Shown here: positions 9,055-20,261 of the stretch, piece by piece
Layout of the letters: the number at the start of each line of letters is the position of its first letter
Numbering within the stretch: the first letter of the stretch is position 1
Origin: Luteipulveratus flavus
GTDB lineage: Bacteria > Actinomycetota > Actinomycetes > Actinomycetales > Dermatophilaceae
DNA length: 64,000 bases
Reading direction: 5' to 3'
Assembly: GCF_029439465.1 (NCBI RefSeq)
Contig: NZ_JAROAV010000021.1
Location: forward strand, 95,356 to 159,355
Notes under the pieces: model-generated
Seen by the model: the letters and a program-made list of their open reading frames with translations, nothing else
Told to the model about the DNA's origin: nothing
Database searches by the model: none
Translations under genes and position numbers: made by a program

Positions 9055-10554
9055 ATGACCCTGGACGTGCTCGACCTGCCCGCGCTGCGCCGGTGGGTGG
9101 TCATCGCGCGCGCCGACCTGGCCAGGCACGCCGCCGCGATCAACGGGCTCAACGTCTTCCCCGTCCCGGACGGCGACACCGGCACCAACCTGCTGCTGAC
9201 GCTGGACGAGGCCGCTCGCGAGGTCGCCGCGCTGCGGCTGACCGGTCTCGCCGAGTCCGCCGAGGCCCTGGCCCGGGCGACGCTCACCTCCGCCCGGGGC
9301 AACTCGGGGGTCATTCTCAGCCAGCTCGTCCGCGGGGTGGCCGAGATCGCGGGTCGCGGGACAGGCGAGCAGCTCGACCACGACGACCTGCGGCAGGCCC
9401 TCGCACGCGCGAGCGTCCTCGCTCGGTCCGGTGTAGCCCGTCCGGTCGAGGGCACCGTCCTCAGCGTCGCCTCCGCCGCGGCCGACGGCTGCGCCGACGG
9501 GTCCTCTCTCGCAGAGGTCTCCGGCCGTGCAATCACCGCGGGCCGGGAGGCGCTCGCGCGGACCCGCGAGCAGCTGGACGTCCTGCGCGAGGCGGGCGTG
9601 GTCGACGCCGGCGGCGCGGGCTACCTCCTGGTGCTCGAGGCGCTGGACCGGGTCGTCCGCGACGATCCGAGCCCGGCGGACGGCGACGCCACGCCGGAGT
9701 GGCTGCTCGCCGCCGGGCCGGTGTCGCTCGGCGCGGCGGGCTCCGACGACTGCGGACCGCGGCACGACGGACCCGCGTACGAGGTGATGTACCTCCTGGA
9801 CGACAGCGACGACGTACGGGTCGAGCGGCTGCGCGGCCGGCTGGACGCCCTCGGCGACTCGGTCGTCGTGGCCGGCGGGCCGCGGGTCTGGTCGGTCCAC
9901 GTGCACGTCGACGACGTCGCCGCCGCCCTCAACGCCGGGGTGGGCGCCGGTCGGCCGCACCGCTTCCGGGTGACGCGCTTCGACGTCGGCGCGCCGCCGC
10001 CTCGTCCGGTGGCGGGCTTCGGGATGCTCGTGGTGGCGGACGGCCTCGGCGACCTCGACGGCGTCCGGGGCTCGCAGGTGGCGCTGGTCGACGTCGCGGA
10101 CGTCCGCGACCAGCCGGGTGCCGTCGTGGACCGGCTGCGCGACCTGGGCGGCGACGAGGGCGTCCTCGCCCTGACCGACTCCACCGCCGCGGCGGAGATC
10201 GTGCACGAGGCCGCCGCCATCGTCGGACGGGTCGTGCACGTGGTCGGGTCCCACCCGGTGCACGTCCTCGCGGGCCTCTCGGTGATCGACGGCGACGGCT
10301 CGCTGGTCGACGCCGCCCGGGACGCACTGGAGGTCGTCGACGAGGCCGTCGTCGTCCTTCTCGAGAGGACGGGCGCCGAGCAGACGGCACAGGTGCTCGA
10401 CCGCGTCCGGGAGTCGGGCGCCGAGGTGGTGACCCTGGTGACCGGAGCGGGCGCGCAGGTCCCGGCCGAGCTCCTGGACGGGCTCGCCGGCGTCGAGGTC
10501 ACGGTGCTGGAGAGCCGGGCGCGCGGCTGGGCTCTCGCGGTGGGCCTGGAGTGA
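9055..10554 (+). CDS. DAK2/DhaL-domain protein, FakA-like fatty acid kinase subunit
   Basis: A 499-residue protein. Residues about 1-200 are a DhaL (DAK2) ATP-binding domain with 'NVFPVPDGDTGTNLLLTL' and 'SARGNSGVILSQLVRG', where the Asp cluster binds Mg-ADP. A middle and C-terminal region with 'PAYEVMYLLDD' matches the FakA/YloV architecture. In Firmicutes FakA phosphorylates FakB-bound fatty acids; the same role here is inferred. ATG at 9055 has AAGGAGG about 6 nt upstream, and TAGCCT at 9024-9029 is a possible -10 box. It is translationally coupled to recG (GTGA overlap). Confidence 0.9.
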   Translation: MTLDVLDLPALRRWVVIARADLARHAAAINGLNVFPVPDGDTGTNLLLTLDEAAREVAALRLTGLAESAEALARATLTSARGNSGVILSQLVRGVAEIAGRGTGEQLDHDDLRQALARASVLARSGVARPVEGTVLSVASAAADGCADGSSLAEVSGRAITAGREALARTREQLDVLREAGVVDAGGAGYLLVLEALDRVVRDDPSPADGDATPEWLLAAGPVSLGAAGSDDCGPRHDGPAYEVMYLLDDSDDVRVERLRGRLDALGDSVVVAGGPRVWSVHVHVDDVAAALNAGVGAGRPHRFRVTRFDVGAPPPRPVAGFGMLVVADGLGDLDGVRGSQVALVDVADVRDQPGAVVDRLRDLGGDEGVLALTDSTAAAEIVHEAAAIVGRVVHVVGSHPVHVLAGLSVIDGDGSLVDAARDALEVVDEAVVVLLERTGAEQTAQVLDRVRESGAEVVTLVTGAGAQVPAELLDGLAGVEVTVLESRARGWALAVGLE

Positions 10555-12752
10555 GCGGCGTGCAGCGGTCGACCCGGCTGGTCCGGGTCCTGGGCGATGC
10601 CGCCAAGAAGCTGGAGAAGGCCCGCGGGCTCGGCACGGTGGGGGACCTGCTGGAGTTCCTGCCGCGGCGCTACATCGACGCCAACACCTCCGGCCGGCTG
10701 TCGGAGTTCACCGTCGGCGAGACGGCCGTGCTGGTCGCGACCGTCGTCTCCGCGCAGACCCGCAGCATGCGCAACCGCCGGGGTCGGATGCTCGAGGCGG
10801 TGATCCAGGACGCCGACGGGACCACCGCGCGCCTGGTGTTCTTCCGCGCGTACGGGCACGACAGCCGCCTGCTGCCCGGGGTGCGCGCCCTGTTCCGCGG
10901 CAAGCTGGACGCCTACCGCGGCGGGTGGCAGCTCTCGCACCCGGACTACACGCTCGTCGACGGCGAGGACGACACGGTGTACGAGGGCGGCCTCGTCCCG
11001 CTCTACCTCAACATCCCGGGCGTCACCGACATGCAGCTCACCCAGTCGATGCGCCTGGTGCTGGACCAGCTCGACGACGCCGACGACCCGGTCCCGCCGG
11101 ACGTGCGGGACCGCCGCGACCTGGTCGACCAGCCCACCGCGTACCGGCTGCTGCACCTGCCGCGCTCGATGGCCGAGGTGGGGCGGGGCAAGCGACGCCT
11201 GCGGTACGACGAGGCGCTGGTCGTGCAGACCGCCCTCGCCCAGAGCCGGCACCGGTACGACGCGGAGGAGGCCGTCCCGCGGCGCCCGCTGGCCGGCGGC
11301 CTGCTCGCCGCCTTCGACGAACGGCTGCCGTTCGAGCTGACGCCGGGCCAGCAGCGGGTCAGCGAGGAGATCGCCGAGGACATGGCGCGCAGCCGGCCGA
11401 TGCACCGGCTCCTGCAGGGGGAGGTGGGTTCGGGCAAGACGATCGTCGCGCTCCGGGCGATGCTCGCGGCTGTCGATGCCGGCGCGCAGGCCGCGCTGCT
11501 CGCTCCCACGGAGGTCCTGGCCCAGCAGCACGAGCGCTCGATCCGCGCGATGCTCGGCGACCTCGCCGAGGCGGGCATGCTCGGGGGCGCGGAGCACGCC
11601 ACGGGGGTGGCCCTGCTGACCGGGTCGATGTCCCGCGGCCAGCGCGAGCGGGTCCTGCTCGACATCGCCACCGGTCCGGTCGGCATCGTGATCGGGACGC
11701 ACGCCCTGATCCAGGACCAGGTCATGTTCGCCGACCTCGGCCTCGTCGTCGTCGACGAGCAGCACCGGTTCGGGGTCGAGCAGCGAGATGCGTTGCGCAG
11801 CAAGGCACTTCGGCCTCCGCACGTGCTGGTGATGACTGCGACGCCGATCCCTCGTACGGTCGCGATGACGGTCTTCGGCGACATGGACACCTCCTCGCTC
11901 ACCGAGCTGCCGAGGGGCCGGCAGCCGATCGCCTCGCACGTGGTCCCGGCGTCCCGGCCCGCGTGGTTGGAGCGAGCCTGGACCCGCCTCGCCGAGGAGG
12001 TCGGCCGCGGTCATCAGGCGTACGTCGTGTGTCCGCGCATCGGCGACGCCGACGACGGCGCCCGGGAGAGCGACGTCGAGGTCGAGACGGACGCCGAGGA
12101 GTACGCCGACGAGGAGCCGGCCGAGACGCCGCGCGAGCTGCACGGGGTCTACGAGACGCTGCAGCGGCTGCGCGAGGAGCCGGCCCTGCGCGGGCTCCGG
12201 GTCGAGATGCTGCACGGCCGCATGACGCCCGAGGACAAGGACGCCGTCATGCGCGCGTTCGGCGCCGGCGAGGTCGACGTCCTGGTGTCGACGACCGTCA
12301 TCGAGGTGGGCGTCGACGTCCCCAACGCCACCGCCATGGTCGTGCTGGACGCCGACCGGTTCGGCATCTCCCAGCTGCACCAGCTGCGCGGTCGGGTCGG
12401 GCGAGGCTCGGCCGGCGGCCTGTGCCTGCTGGTCACCGAGTCGGACAACCCCGACACGGTCGCGCGGCTGGAGGCCGTCGCGGGGACGACGGACGGCTTC
12501 GCCCTGGCCGACCTCGACCTGGAGCTGCGGCGGGAGGGCGACGTGCTCGGGGCGAGCCAGAGCGGGCGGCGCTCCGGGCTGCGGCTGCTGCGCCTCACCC
12601 ACGCCAAGGACATCGAGCTGATCGAGCAGGCCCGCGAGGACGCCGGGGCGCTCGTCACCGAGGACCCCGACCTGCTTCGGCACCCGGCGCTCGCCGAGCT
12701 GGTCCGCAGCCGGCTGGACGACGAGCAGGCCGCGTTCCTGGAGCGCGGCTGA
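10551..12752 (+). CDS. recG: ATP-dependent DNA helicase RecG
   Basis: A 733-residue superfamily 2 helicase that remodels stalled replication forks and Holliday junctions. An N-terminal wedge/OB region (about residues 60-150) precedes the helicase core with Walker A 'GEVGSGKT', Walker B box 'DEQHRFGVEQR', 'MTATPIPRT' and the late motif 'QLRGRVGRG'. An acidic insert rich in Asp/Glu sits between the two RecA domains. GTG at 10551 overlaps the upstream stop by 4 bp. Confidence 0.96.
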   Translation: MSGVQRSTRLVRVLGDAAKKLEKARGLGTVGDLLEFLPRRYIDANTSGRLSEFTVGETAVLVATVVSAQTRSMRNRRGRMLEAVIQDADGTTARLVFFRAYGHDSRLLPGVRALFRGKLDAYRGGWQLSHPDYTLVDGEDDTVYEGGLVPLYLNIPGVTDMQLTQSMRLVLDQLDDADDPVPPDVRDRRDLVDQPTAYRLLHLPRSMAEVGRGKRRLRYDEALVVQTALAQSRHRYDAEEAVPRRPLAGGLLAAFDERLPFELTPGQQRVSEEIAEDMARSRPMHRLLQGEVGSGKTIVALRAMLAAVDAGAQAALLAPTEVLAQQHERSIRAMLGDLAEAGMLGGAEHATGVALLTGSMSRGQRERVLLDIATGPVGIVIGTHALIQDQVMFADLGLVVVDEQHRFGVEQRDALRSKALRPPHVLVMTATPIPRTVAMTVFGDMDTSSLTELPRGRQPIASHVVPASRPAWLERAWTRLAEEVGRGHQAYVVCPRIGDADDGARESDVEVETDAEEYADEEPAETPRELHGVYETLQRLREEPALRGLRVEMLHGRMTPEDKDAVMRAFGAGEVDVLVSTTVIEVGVDVPNATAMVVLDADRFGISQLHQLRGRVGRGSAGGLCLLVTESDNPDTVARLEAVAGTTDGFALADLDLELRREGDVLGASQSGRRSGLRLLRLTHAKDIELIEQAREDAGALVTEDPDLLRHPALAELVRSRLDDEQAAFLERG

Positions 12753-13324
12753 TGTCGCGGATCATCGCCGGGACGGCCGGCGGCCGGCGGATCGAGACTC
12801 CACCCGGCGCCGGCACGCGGCCGACGACCGACCGGGTGCGCGAGGCGCTCTTCTCCCGGCTGGAGCACCTCGAGGTCCTGGAGGACGCGGTGGTCCTCGA
12901 CCTGTACGCCGGCTCCGGGGCCCTGGGCCTGGAAGCCGCCAGCCGTGGCGCGGCCGCCGTCACGCTCGTCGAGGCGGACCGCCGGGCGGCCACCGTGATC
13001 CGGCGCAACGTGGCCGATCTCGGGCTGCGCCAGTGCCAGGTCCGCGCCGAGCCGGTCGAGCGCGTGCTCGCGTCAGCGCCGAGCGAGCGCACGGTCGAGC
13101 TGGTCCTGGCCGACCCGCCGTACGACGTGGAGGAGACGTCGCTGGAGCGGGTGCTGGCCCTGGTGGTCCCGTGGCTGGTGCAGGACGCCCTGCTGGTGAT
13201 CGAGCGCTCCTCCCGCTCGCCCGAGCCAACCTGGCCGGCGGACGTGGAGCTGATCGGCCCGCGGCGGTACGGCGAGACGGTCATGTGGTTCGCCGAGTAC
13301 CTCCCCGAGGGCGAGATCGCCTGA
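12752..13324 (+). CDS. rsmD: 16S rRNA (guanine(966)-N2)-methyltransferase RsmD
   Basis: A 190-residue class I methyltransferase. It begins 'MSRIIAGTAGGRRIETP', has the SAM loop 'DLYAGSGALGLEAASRGA' and the N2-guanine catalytic motif as 'ADPPYD' (family [DN]PPY). ATG overlaps the recG stop by one base (TGATG), so it is translated from the recG message. The recG-rsmD-coaD order is conserved in actinobacteria. Confidence 0.95.
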   Translation: MSRIIAGTAGGRRIETPPGAGTRPTTDRVREALFSRLEHLEVLEDAVVLDLYAGSGALGLEAASRGAAAVTLVEADRRAATVIRRNVADLGLRQCQVRAEPVERVLASAPSERTVELVLADPPYDVEETSLERVLALVVPWLVQDALLVIERSSRSPEPTWPADVELIGPRRYGETVMWFAEYLPEGEIA

Positions 13325-13331
13325 GGCGCAC

Positions 13332-13337
13332 TAGGGT
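13332..13337 (+). promoter_or_regulatory. Putative coaD -10 box
   Basis: TAGGGT at 13332-13337 in the 75-bp gap between rsmD and coaD, about 60 nt before the coaD ATG. No clear -35 box. Confidence 0.35.
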
Positions 13338-13399
13338 CGAGGGCGGCGTCGCGGCGGCCGTCCGGCGCCCGACCCACGAGCCGGCAGAGCGAGGCGCAG

Positions 13400-13891
13400 A
13401 TGAGCGGCAACCCACGACGGTGCGTGTGCCCCGGTTCGTACGACCCGATGACCAACGGGCACCTGGACGTCGTCACGCGGGCGAGCGCGCTGTTCGAGGA
13501 GGTCGTCGTCGCGCTGCTGTACAACCCGGACAAGCACGGGACGTTCTCGCCGCAGGAGCGGCTGGAGCTCATCGAGAAGTCGGTCGCCCACCTGCCCAAC
13601 GTCCGGGCCGAGGGCTTCGGCAAGGCGCTGGTGGTCGACGTGTGCGAGCAGGTCGACGCGGGCGTGCTCCTGAAGGGGATCCGCGGGGACGCCGACTACG
13701 ACTACGAGCTGCCGATGGCCCTGATGAACCGCGAGATGACCGGCGTGGAGACGCTGATGCTGCCGGGCGATCCGCGGCTGGGGCACTACTCCAGCTCGCT
13801 GATCCGCCTGATCGCGAGCCACGGCGCCGACGTTTCCGCGATGGTGCCCGAGCCGGTCCTGCAGCCGCTGCTGGAGCGGCTGCGCGGCTGA
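13400..13891 (+). CDS. coaD: Phosphopantetheine adenylyltransferase
   Basis: A 163-residue nucleotidyltransferase that makes dephospho-CoA from 4'-phosphopantetheine and ATP, the penultimate step of CoA synthesis. The nucleotidyl-transfer signature is in 'CPGSYDPMTNGHLDVV' (T/HxGH form), with 'LLYNPDKHG', 'LKGIRGDADYDYE' and 'HYSSSLIR' matching the family. Length is canonical. The start is supported by GCGAGG about 7 nt upstream. Confidence 0.96.
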   Translation: MSGNPRRCVCPGSYDPMTNGHLDVVTRASALFEEVVVALLYNPDKHGTFSPQERLELIEKSVAHLPNVRAEGFGKALVVDVCEQVDAGVLLKGIRGDADYDYELPMALMNREMTGVETLMLPGDPRLGHYSSSLIRLIASHGADVSAMVPEPVLQPLLERLRG

Positions 13892-13905
13892 GTCCGCCGC
13901 GCCGG

Positions 13906-14814
13906 TCAGGGCGTGATCAGCGAGAGCCCGTCCGGCACCGCCTCGATCACGGCCGGCAGCGGTCCGGCGCAGTCCCCGTCGGCGTACGCGTTCATGTCGG
14001 GGGTAATGATCTCGATCCGCTTGCCCCGGTGGGTCCGCACCGCGCGGTGGTCGACGTGCGTCCCGGTGAAGATCTTCGGCAGCACGGTCGGCAGCTCCAG
14101 GCGGGGGTACGGCACGGTGTGCATGACCGTGACGTCCAGCAGCCCGTCGTGCGGGTCGGCGGACGGGCACATCCGCATGTCCCCGCCGTACGAGCGGGTG
14201 TTGCCGACCGCGACCAGGATCAGCGCGCCGTCGATCACCTCGTCGTCGATGACGAGGCGGAACTGGCGCGGCCGTAGCCGCAGGTACTCCACGCCGATCG
14301 ACAGGACGTACCGAGCACGTCCGTTCGGCCAGCGCAGGGCGTTGTTCCGGTCGGCGACGAGGGAGTCGAACCCCGCCATCGCGATGGTGGCGAAGTAGCG
14401 CGAGGAGCCGTCCGCCGTGGTCACCCGACCGAGGTCGAACGGCGCCGCCTCCCCTTCCAGCGCGACGTCGACGGCGGCGGACACGTCCTTCAGCGGGAGG
14501 TCGATGACGCGCGCGAGGTCGTTCCCGGTGCCCGCCGGGACGATCGCGAGCGGCACACCGGTGGCGGCGGCCGCCTGGACGGCCAGCCCGTGGGTGCCGT
14601 CGCCGCCGACGCTGAGGATGGCGTCGGGACGCTGCGCAGCGGCTGCGAGGATGCGGGCCGCGGCGTCCTCGCGGCTGGAGCCCGTGACGTGGTCGACCTC
14701 GACGCCCCGGGCACGCAGCATCTGCAGGACGGGAGCGACGGCGTCCTCGCCCTTGCCGTGCCCGGCGTTCGGGTTGGTGAGGACGGCGAGACGGCTCCGC
14801 GGGGCGCTGGTCAC
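13906..14814 (-). CDS. Diacylglycerol kinase / YegS-family lipid kinase
   Basis: A 302-residue lipid kinase of the DAGK catalytic family. It carries 'LAVLTNPNAGHGKGEDAV', the nucleotide loop 'SVGGDGTHGLAV', 'IVPAGTGNDLARV' and the C-terminal 'NAYADGDCAGPLP'. It probably phosphorylates diacylglycerol or a related lipid at the inner membrane face. GTG at 14814 is chosen because the family starts right after it and CACACT on the minus strand (14822-14827) ends 7 nt upstream. It converges on coaD with only 14 bp between stops. Confidence 0.92.
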   Translation of the reverse strand: MTSAPRSRLAVLTNPNAGHGKGEDAVAPVLQMLRARGVEVDHVTGSSREDAAARILAAAAQRPDAILSVGGDGTHGLAVQAAAATGVPLAIVPAGTGNDLARVIDLPLKDVSAAVDVALEGEAAPFDLGRVTTADGSSRYFATIAMAGFDSLVADRNNALRWPNGRARYVLSIGVEYLRLRPRQFRLVIDDEVIDGALILVAVGNTRSYGGDMRMCPSADPHDGLLDVTVMHTVPYPRLELPTVLPKIFTGTHVDHRAVRTHRGKRIEIITPDMNAYADGDCAGPLPAVIEAVPDGLSLITP

Positions 14815-14865
14815 GCCGGCCAGTGTGCCCGAGGTGGTCGGCCGAGACGGCCACGACGGCTGCAT

Positions 14866-14895
14866 TTGGGCCGTGGGCAGGGCCTCCGGTAACCT
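14866..14895 (+). promoter_or_regulatory. Putative promoter of the DUF177-rpmF-rnc-mutM operon
   Basis: TTGGGC (14866-14871) and TAACCT (14890-14895) are 18 bp apart and would give a leader of about 55 nt before DUF177. Confidence 0.45.
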
Positions 14896-14958
14896 TGTGC
14901 GTCGGTCTACGTCGTCGTGACGTGTACCGAGCCACCCCGATATGACGTGAGTAGCCCG

Positions 14959-15543
14959 ATGACGCCTGCCGATACCCGCCGACCCCTGGTGCTCGACACC
15001 AGAGAGCTCGGTCGGCGACCCGGTCAGATGGTCGAGCTGCAGCGCACTGTCGAGGCTCCGAGTGATCTGGGCACCGACGTGATCGCCGTCCCCGAGGGCC
15101 AGCCGATCGAGCTGGACCTGCGGCTGGAGTCGGTCATGGAGGGCGTCCTGATCTCCGGCTCGGCCCGCGCCACCGCGACCGGCGCCTGCGTGCGGTGCCT
15201 GGACGACGTCCACCTTGCGGTGGACGTGCCGGTTCAGGAGCTGTTCGCCTACGCCGACCGCGCCGCGCACCACCACGAGGTGGCCGCGGAGCAGGACGAC
15301 GACGACCTGCGGGAGCTGGACGGCGACTTCGCCGACCTGGAGCCCGTGCTGCGGGATGCGGTGGTGCCAGCACTGCCGTTCCAGCCGGTGTGCCGGGAGG
15401 ACTGCCCGGGACTGTGCTCCGAGTGCGGAGCGCGTCTCGCGGACGACCCGGACCACCACCACGAGAAGTTGGACCCCCGATGGGGTGCCTTGGCCGCGCT
15501 GAGCGACCAGGACGCCTCCGACGACGAGAAGAAGAGGAACTGA
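14959..15543 (+). CDS. DUF177 (YceD-type) protein upstream of rpmF
   Basis: A 194-residue DUF177 protein. It has the family opening 'PLVLDTRELGRRPGQM', a central 'CVRCLDDV' and a Cys-rich C-terminus 'CREDCPGLCSECGARL' that probably binds zinc. Its invariant position before rpmF, here one base before the rpmF start, links it to ribosome or 23S rRNA maturation. ATG at 14959 is my choice; GTG at 14947 in the same frame is possible, and neither has a strong ribosome binding site. Confidence 0.88.
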   Translation: MTPADTRRPLVLDTRELGRRPGQMVELQRTVEAPSDLGTDVIAVPEGQPIELDLRLESVMEGVLISGSARATATGACVRCLDDVHLAVDVPVQELFAYADRAAHHHEVAAEQDDDDLRELDGDFADLEPVLRDAVVPALPFQPVCREDCPGLCSECGARLADDPDHHHEKLDPRWGALAALSDQDASDDEKKRN

Positions 15544-15544
15544 C

Positions 15545-15739
15545 GTGGCTGTCCCGAAGCGGAAGATGTCGCGCTCCAACACCCGGTCGCGCCGGGCGAA
15601 CTGGAAGGCGACCGCCGTGGCCACCCAGGCCTGCCCGCAGTGCTCCGCGCTGAAGCAGCCGCACCTGGCCTGCCCCTCCTGCGGTACGTACGCCGGCCGT
15701 CACTACAGCTCGGCCGAGCGCAGCGAGCACCAGGGCTGA
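15545..15739 (+). CDS. rpmF: Ribosomal protein L32, zinc-ribbon form
   Basis: A 64-residue L32 starting '[20 protein letters not shown]', diagnostic of the family. The CPQC and CPSC pairs make it the zinc-binding type, like L28 in this window. GTG at 15545 lies one base after the DUF177 stop, implying coupled translation. Confidence 0.97.
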   Translation: MAVPKRKMSRSNTRSRRANWKATAVATQACPQCSALKQPHLACPSCGTYAGRHYSSAERSEHQG

Positions 15740-15752
15740 TCCCCCCGCTGCC

Positions 15753-16559
15753 GTGACCCCGCCGACGAAGAAGTCGCAGCGGCACGAAGCAACGCAGCGG
15801 CCCGTCGCTGACCTGTCCCGGATCCTCACCGAGGTCTCCGGGACGGTGATCGACGAGCCGCTGCTTCTGCGTGCCCTGACGCACCGCTCCTACGCCTACG
15901 AGCAGGGCGGCGTACCCCACAACGAGCGCCAGGAGTTCCTCGGGGACGCCGTGCTCGGACTGGTCGTGACGGACACCCTGTTCCGCACCCACCCCGACCT
16001 CCCCGAGGGCCAGCTCGCCAAGCTGCGCGCCTCGGTCGTGAACTCGCGCGCCCTCGCCGCTGTGGCCCGCGGCCTCGGCCTCGGCGACTTCGTGCTGCTC
16101 GGACGCGGCGAGTCGATCACCGGCGGCCGGGACAAGGACTCGATCCTCGCCGACACGACGGAGTCGATCATCGGCACCGTCTACCTCGCCGGCGGTATCG
16201 AGGCCGCGAGCCGGCTGGTGCACCACCTGATCGACCCGCTGCTGGCGACCGCCGCCGGCCTGGGCGCCGGCCTGGACTGGAAGACCTCCCTGCAGGAGGC
16301 GACCGCGGCCGCCGACCTCGGCGTGCCGTCGTACGTCGTCACCGACGAGGGTCCGGACCACGACAAGGAGTTCACCGCGGTCGTCCTGGTGGGCGAGCGG
16401 GAGCTCGGTCGCGGTGTGGGCCGCAACAAGAAGGGCGCCGAGCAGATGGCCGCCGAGCGGGCCTGGAAGGCGCTGCAGCAGCCGGACGAGCCGGCCGTCG
16501 CGCCGGACGAGATGGCTGCCCGGGCCGACGAGGCGGTCGCTCCGTCCGCCGATGCCTGA
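15753..16559 (+). CDS. rnc: Ribonuclease III
   Basis: A 268-residue double-strand-specific endoribonuclease for rRNA and mRNA processing. The catalytic signature is '[14 protein letters not shown]', with the second acidic cluster '[15 protein letters not shown]', and the C-terminal dsRNA-binding domain ends with '[17 protein letters not shown]'. A short acidic tail follows. GTG at 15753 lies 13 bp after rpmF; the 3' end overlaps mutM by 8 bp. Confidence 0.95.
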   Translation: MTPPTKKSQRHEATQRPVADLSRILTEVSGTVIDEPLLLRALTHRSYAYEQGGVPHNERQEFLGDAVLGLVVTDTLFRTHPDLPEGQLAKLRASVVNSRALAAVARGLGLGDFVLLGRGESITGGRDKDSILADTTESIIGTVYLAGGIEAASRLVHHLIDPLLATAAGLGAGLDWKTSLQEATAAADLGVPSYVVTDEGPDHDKEFTAVVLVGERELGRGVGRNKKGAEQMAAERAWKALQQPDEPAVAPDEMAARADEAVAPSADA

Positions 16560-17516
16560 GCTGCCCGAGGTCGAGGTCGTCCGCCGGGGCCTGGCCGACC
16601 ATGTGGTCGGCCGGTCCGTCGTGGCGGTCGACATCCGTGGCCATCGGGTCGCCAGGCGGCACCTGGCCGGGCCGCTGGACCTCGCCGACCGGCTGACGGG
16701 GACGACCGTCGTCGCCGCGCGGCGCCGCGGCAAGTACCTGTGGCTGGAGCTCGCCGACCACGCAGCCGGCCACGGCGACCCGGACGAGACCGCGCTGATC
16801 GCCCACCTCGGCATGAGCGGCCAGATGCTGGTCGAGCCCGCCGACGCGCCCCTGGAGAAGCACGCCCACGCGGTGCTCGCGCTCCGGGACCCCGACGGCA
16901 GCGAGGGCCTGCACCTGCGGTTCGTCGACCAGCGCACCTTCGGCGGCCTCTACCTGGACGACCTCGTGACCGACACGTTCGCCGGCGCCGACGCGCTCAT
17001 ACCCTCCACGCTCGCCCACATCGCCCCGGACCCGCTGGAGACGGCGTACGACCAGGCCTCGGTCGTCCGCCGGATGAAGGCCCGCCACACCCAGATCAAG
17101 CGCGCCCTGCTGGACCAGTCCCTGGTCTCGGGCATCGGCAACATCTATGCCGACGAGGCGCTCTGGCGCGCCCGGCTGCACGGTGAGCGAATGACGGACG
17201 CGCTCACCAAGCCGGTGCTGTCGGCGCTGCTCGACCACGCCCGCGACGTCATGGGCGAGGCTCTGGGGAAGGGCGGTACGTCCTTCGACGCCCTGTACGT
17301 CAACGTCAACGGTGCTAGCGGCTACTTCGAGCGGTCGCTGAACGCCTACGGTCGCGAGGGTGAGCCGTGCCGGCGCTGCGGGCGTCCGATGCGGCGTGAG
17401 GCGTTCATGAACCGCTCCTCCTTCTCCTGCCCGCGCTGCCAGCCGCGACCCCGGACGGTGCGGCGCACGGCCACAAGTCCGGCGACATCGTCAGGGGTTC
17501 GACGTAGTGTGCGCGG

Positions 17517-17520
<4 letters not shown>
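16552..17520 (+). CDS. mutM: Formamidopyrimidine-DNA glycosylase
   Basis: A 322-residue bifunctional glycosylase/AP lyase that removes 8-oxoguanine and FaPy lesions. The mature N-terminus 'PELPEVE' provides the catalytic Pro and Glu; '[11 protein letters not shown]' and '[11 protein letters not shown]' follow, the H2TH part has '[17 protein letters not shown]', and the zinc finger is CRRC...CPRC near residues 270-300. The approximately 35-residue tail after the finger is longer than usual and rich in Arg/Thr/Ser. ATG overlaps rnc by 8 bp and its stop overlaps the M3 peptidase start. Confidence 0.96.
17505..17510 (+). promoter_or_regulatory. -10 box for a leaderless M3 peptidase mRNA
   Basis: TAGTGT at 17505-17510, inside the end of mutM, ends 6 nt before the GTG start at 17517. 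Confidence 0.45.
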
Positions 17521-19430
<1,910 letters not shown>

Positions 19431-19468
19431 CCACCGACCTCCCGCCGGATGCCCTGTCGGCCGGGGCA

Positions 19469-19474
19469 TACGGT
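19469..19474 (+). promoter_or_regulatory. -10 box for a leaderless map mRNA
   Basis: TACGGT at 19469-19474 ends 6 nt before the map GTG at 19481. Confidence 0.45.
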
Positions 19475-19480
19475 GGAGCG

Positions 19481-20248
19481 GTGATCGAGCTGAAGACGCC
19501 CCAGGAGATCGAGGCGATGCGACCGGCCGGCCGGTTCGTCGCCTCCGTGCTGACCGCGCTGAAGGAGAAGGCCGCGGTCGGCGTGAATCTCCTGGAGCTG
19601 GACGCCCTGGCGCACCAGATGATCCGGGACGCCGGAGCCACGTCGTGCTACATCGACTACCACCCCAGCTTCGGTGCCAGCCCGTTCGGGAAGGTGCTGT
19701 GCACCTCGGTGAACGACGCGGTGCTGCACGGCCTGCCGCACGACTACGTCCTGCGCGACGGCGACCTGCTGTCCGTGGACTTCGCGGCCGCGGTCGGCGG
19801 CTGGGTGTCCGACGCCGCGCTGTCGGTCGTCGTCGGCACCCCTCGGCCCGAGGACGAGAAGGTCATCACGACGACCGAGCACGCGCTGGAGGCAGGGATC
19901 GCCGCGGCCCAGGTCGGCAGCAAGATCGGCGACATCTCCGCAGCGATCGCCGAGGTCGCCCACGCCGCGGGCTACCGGGTCAACACCCAGTTCGGCGGTC
20001 ACGGCGTGGGCCGGACGATGCACGGCGACCCGCACGTGCCGAACGACGGGCGCCCCGGGCGCGGTCTGCGTCTGCAGCCGGGCCTGGTCATCGCGATCGA
20101 GCCCTGGTTCATGCAGGGCACGGACGAGATCTACACCGACCGCGACGGCTGGACGCTGCGCAGCCGGGACGGCTCGCGGGGTGCGCACTCCGAGCACACG
20201 ATCGCGATCACCCCCGACGGCCCGCTGGTGCTGACCGCCCGGGGCTGA
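19481..20248 (+). CDS. map: Methionine aminopeptidase, type I
   Basis: A 255-residue enzyme that removes the initiator Met from nascent proteins. Metal ligands are seen in 'LLSVDFAAAVGGWVSDAA' (two Asp), 'FGGHGVGRTMHGDP' (His), 'IAIEPWF' (Glu) and 'HSEHTIAI' (Glu). Length fits type I without a zinc-finger extension. GTG at 19481 begins 'IELKTPQEIEAMRPAG', the usual MetAP start. Confidence 0.95.
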   Translation: MIELKTPQEIEAMRPAGRFVASVLTALKEKAAVGVNLLELDALAHQMIRDAGATSCYIDYHPSFGASPFGKVLCTSVNDAVLHGLPHDYVLRDGDLLSVDFAAAVGGWVSDAALSVVVGTPRPEDEKVITTTEHALEAGIAAAQVGSKIGDISAAIAEVAHAAGYRVNTQFGGHGVGRTMHGDPHVPNDGRPGRGLRLQPGLVIAIEPWFMQGTDEIYTDRDGWTLRSRDGSRGAHSEHTIAITPDGPLVLTARG

Positions 20249-20261
20249 GTCGCTGCGTCGG

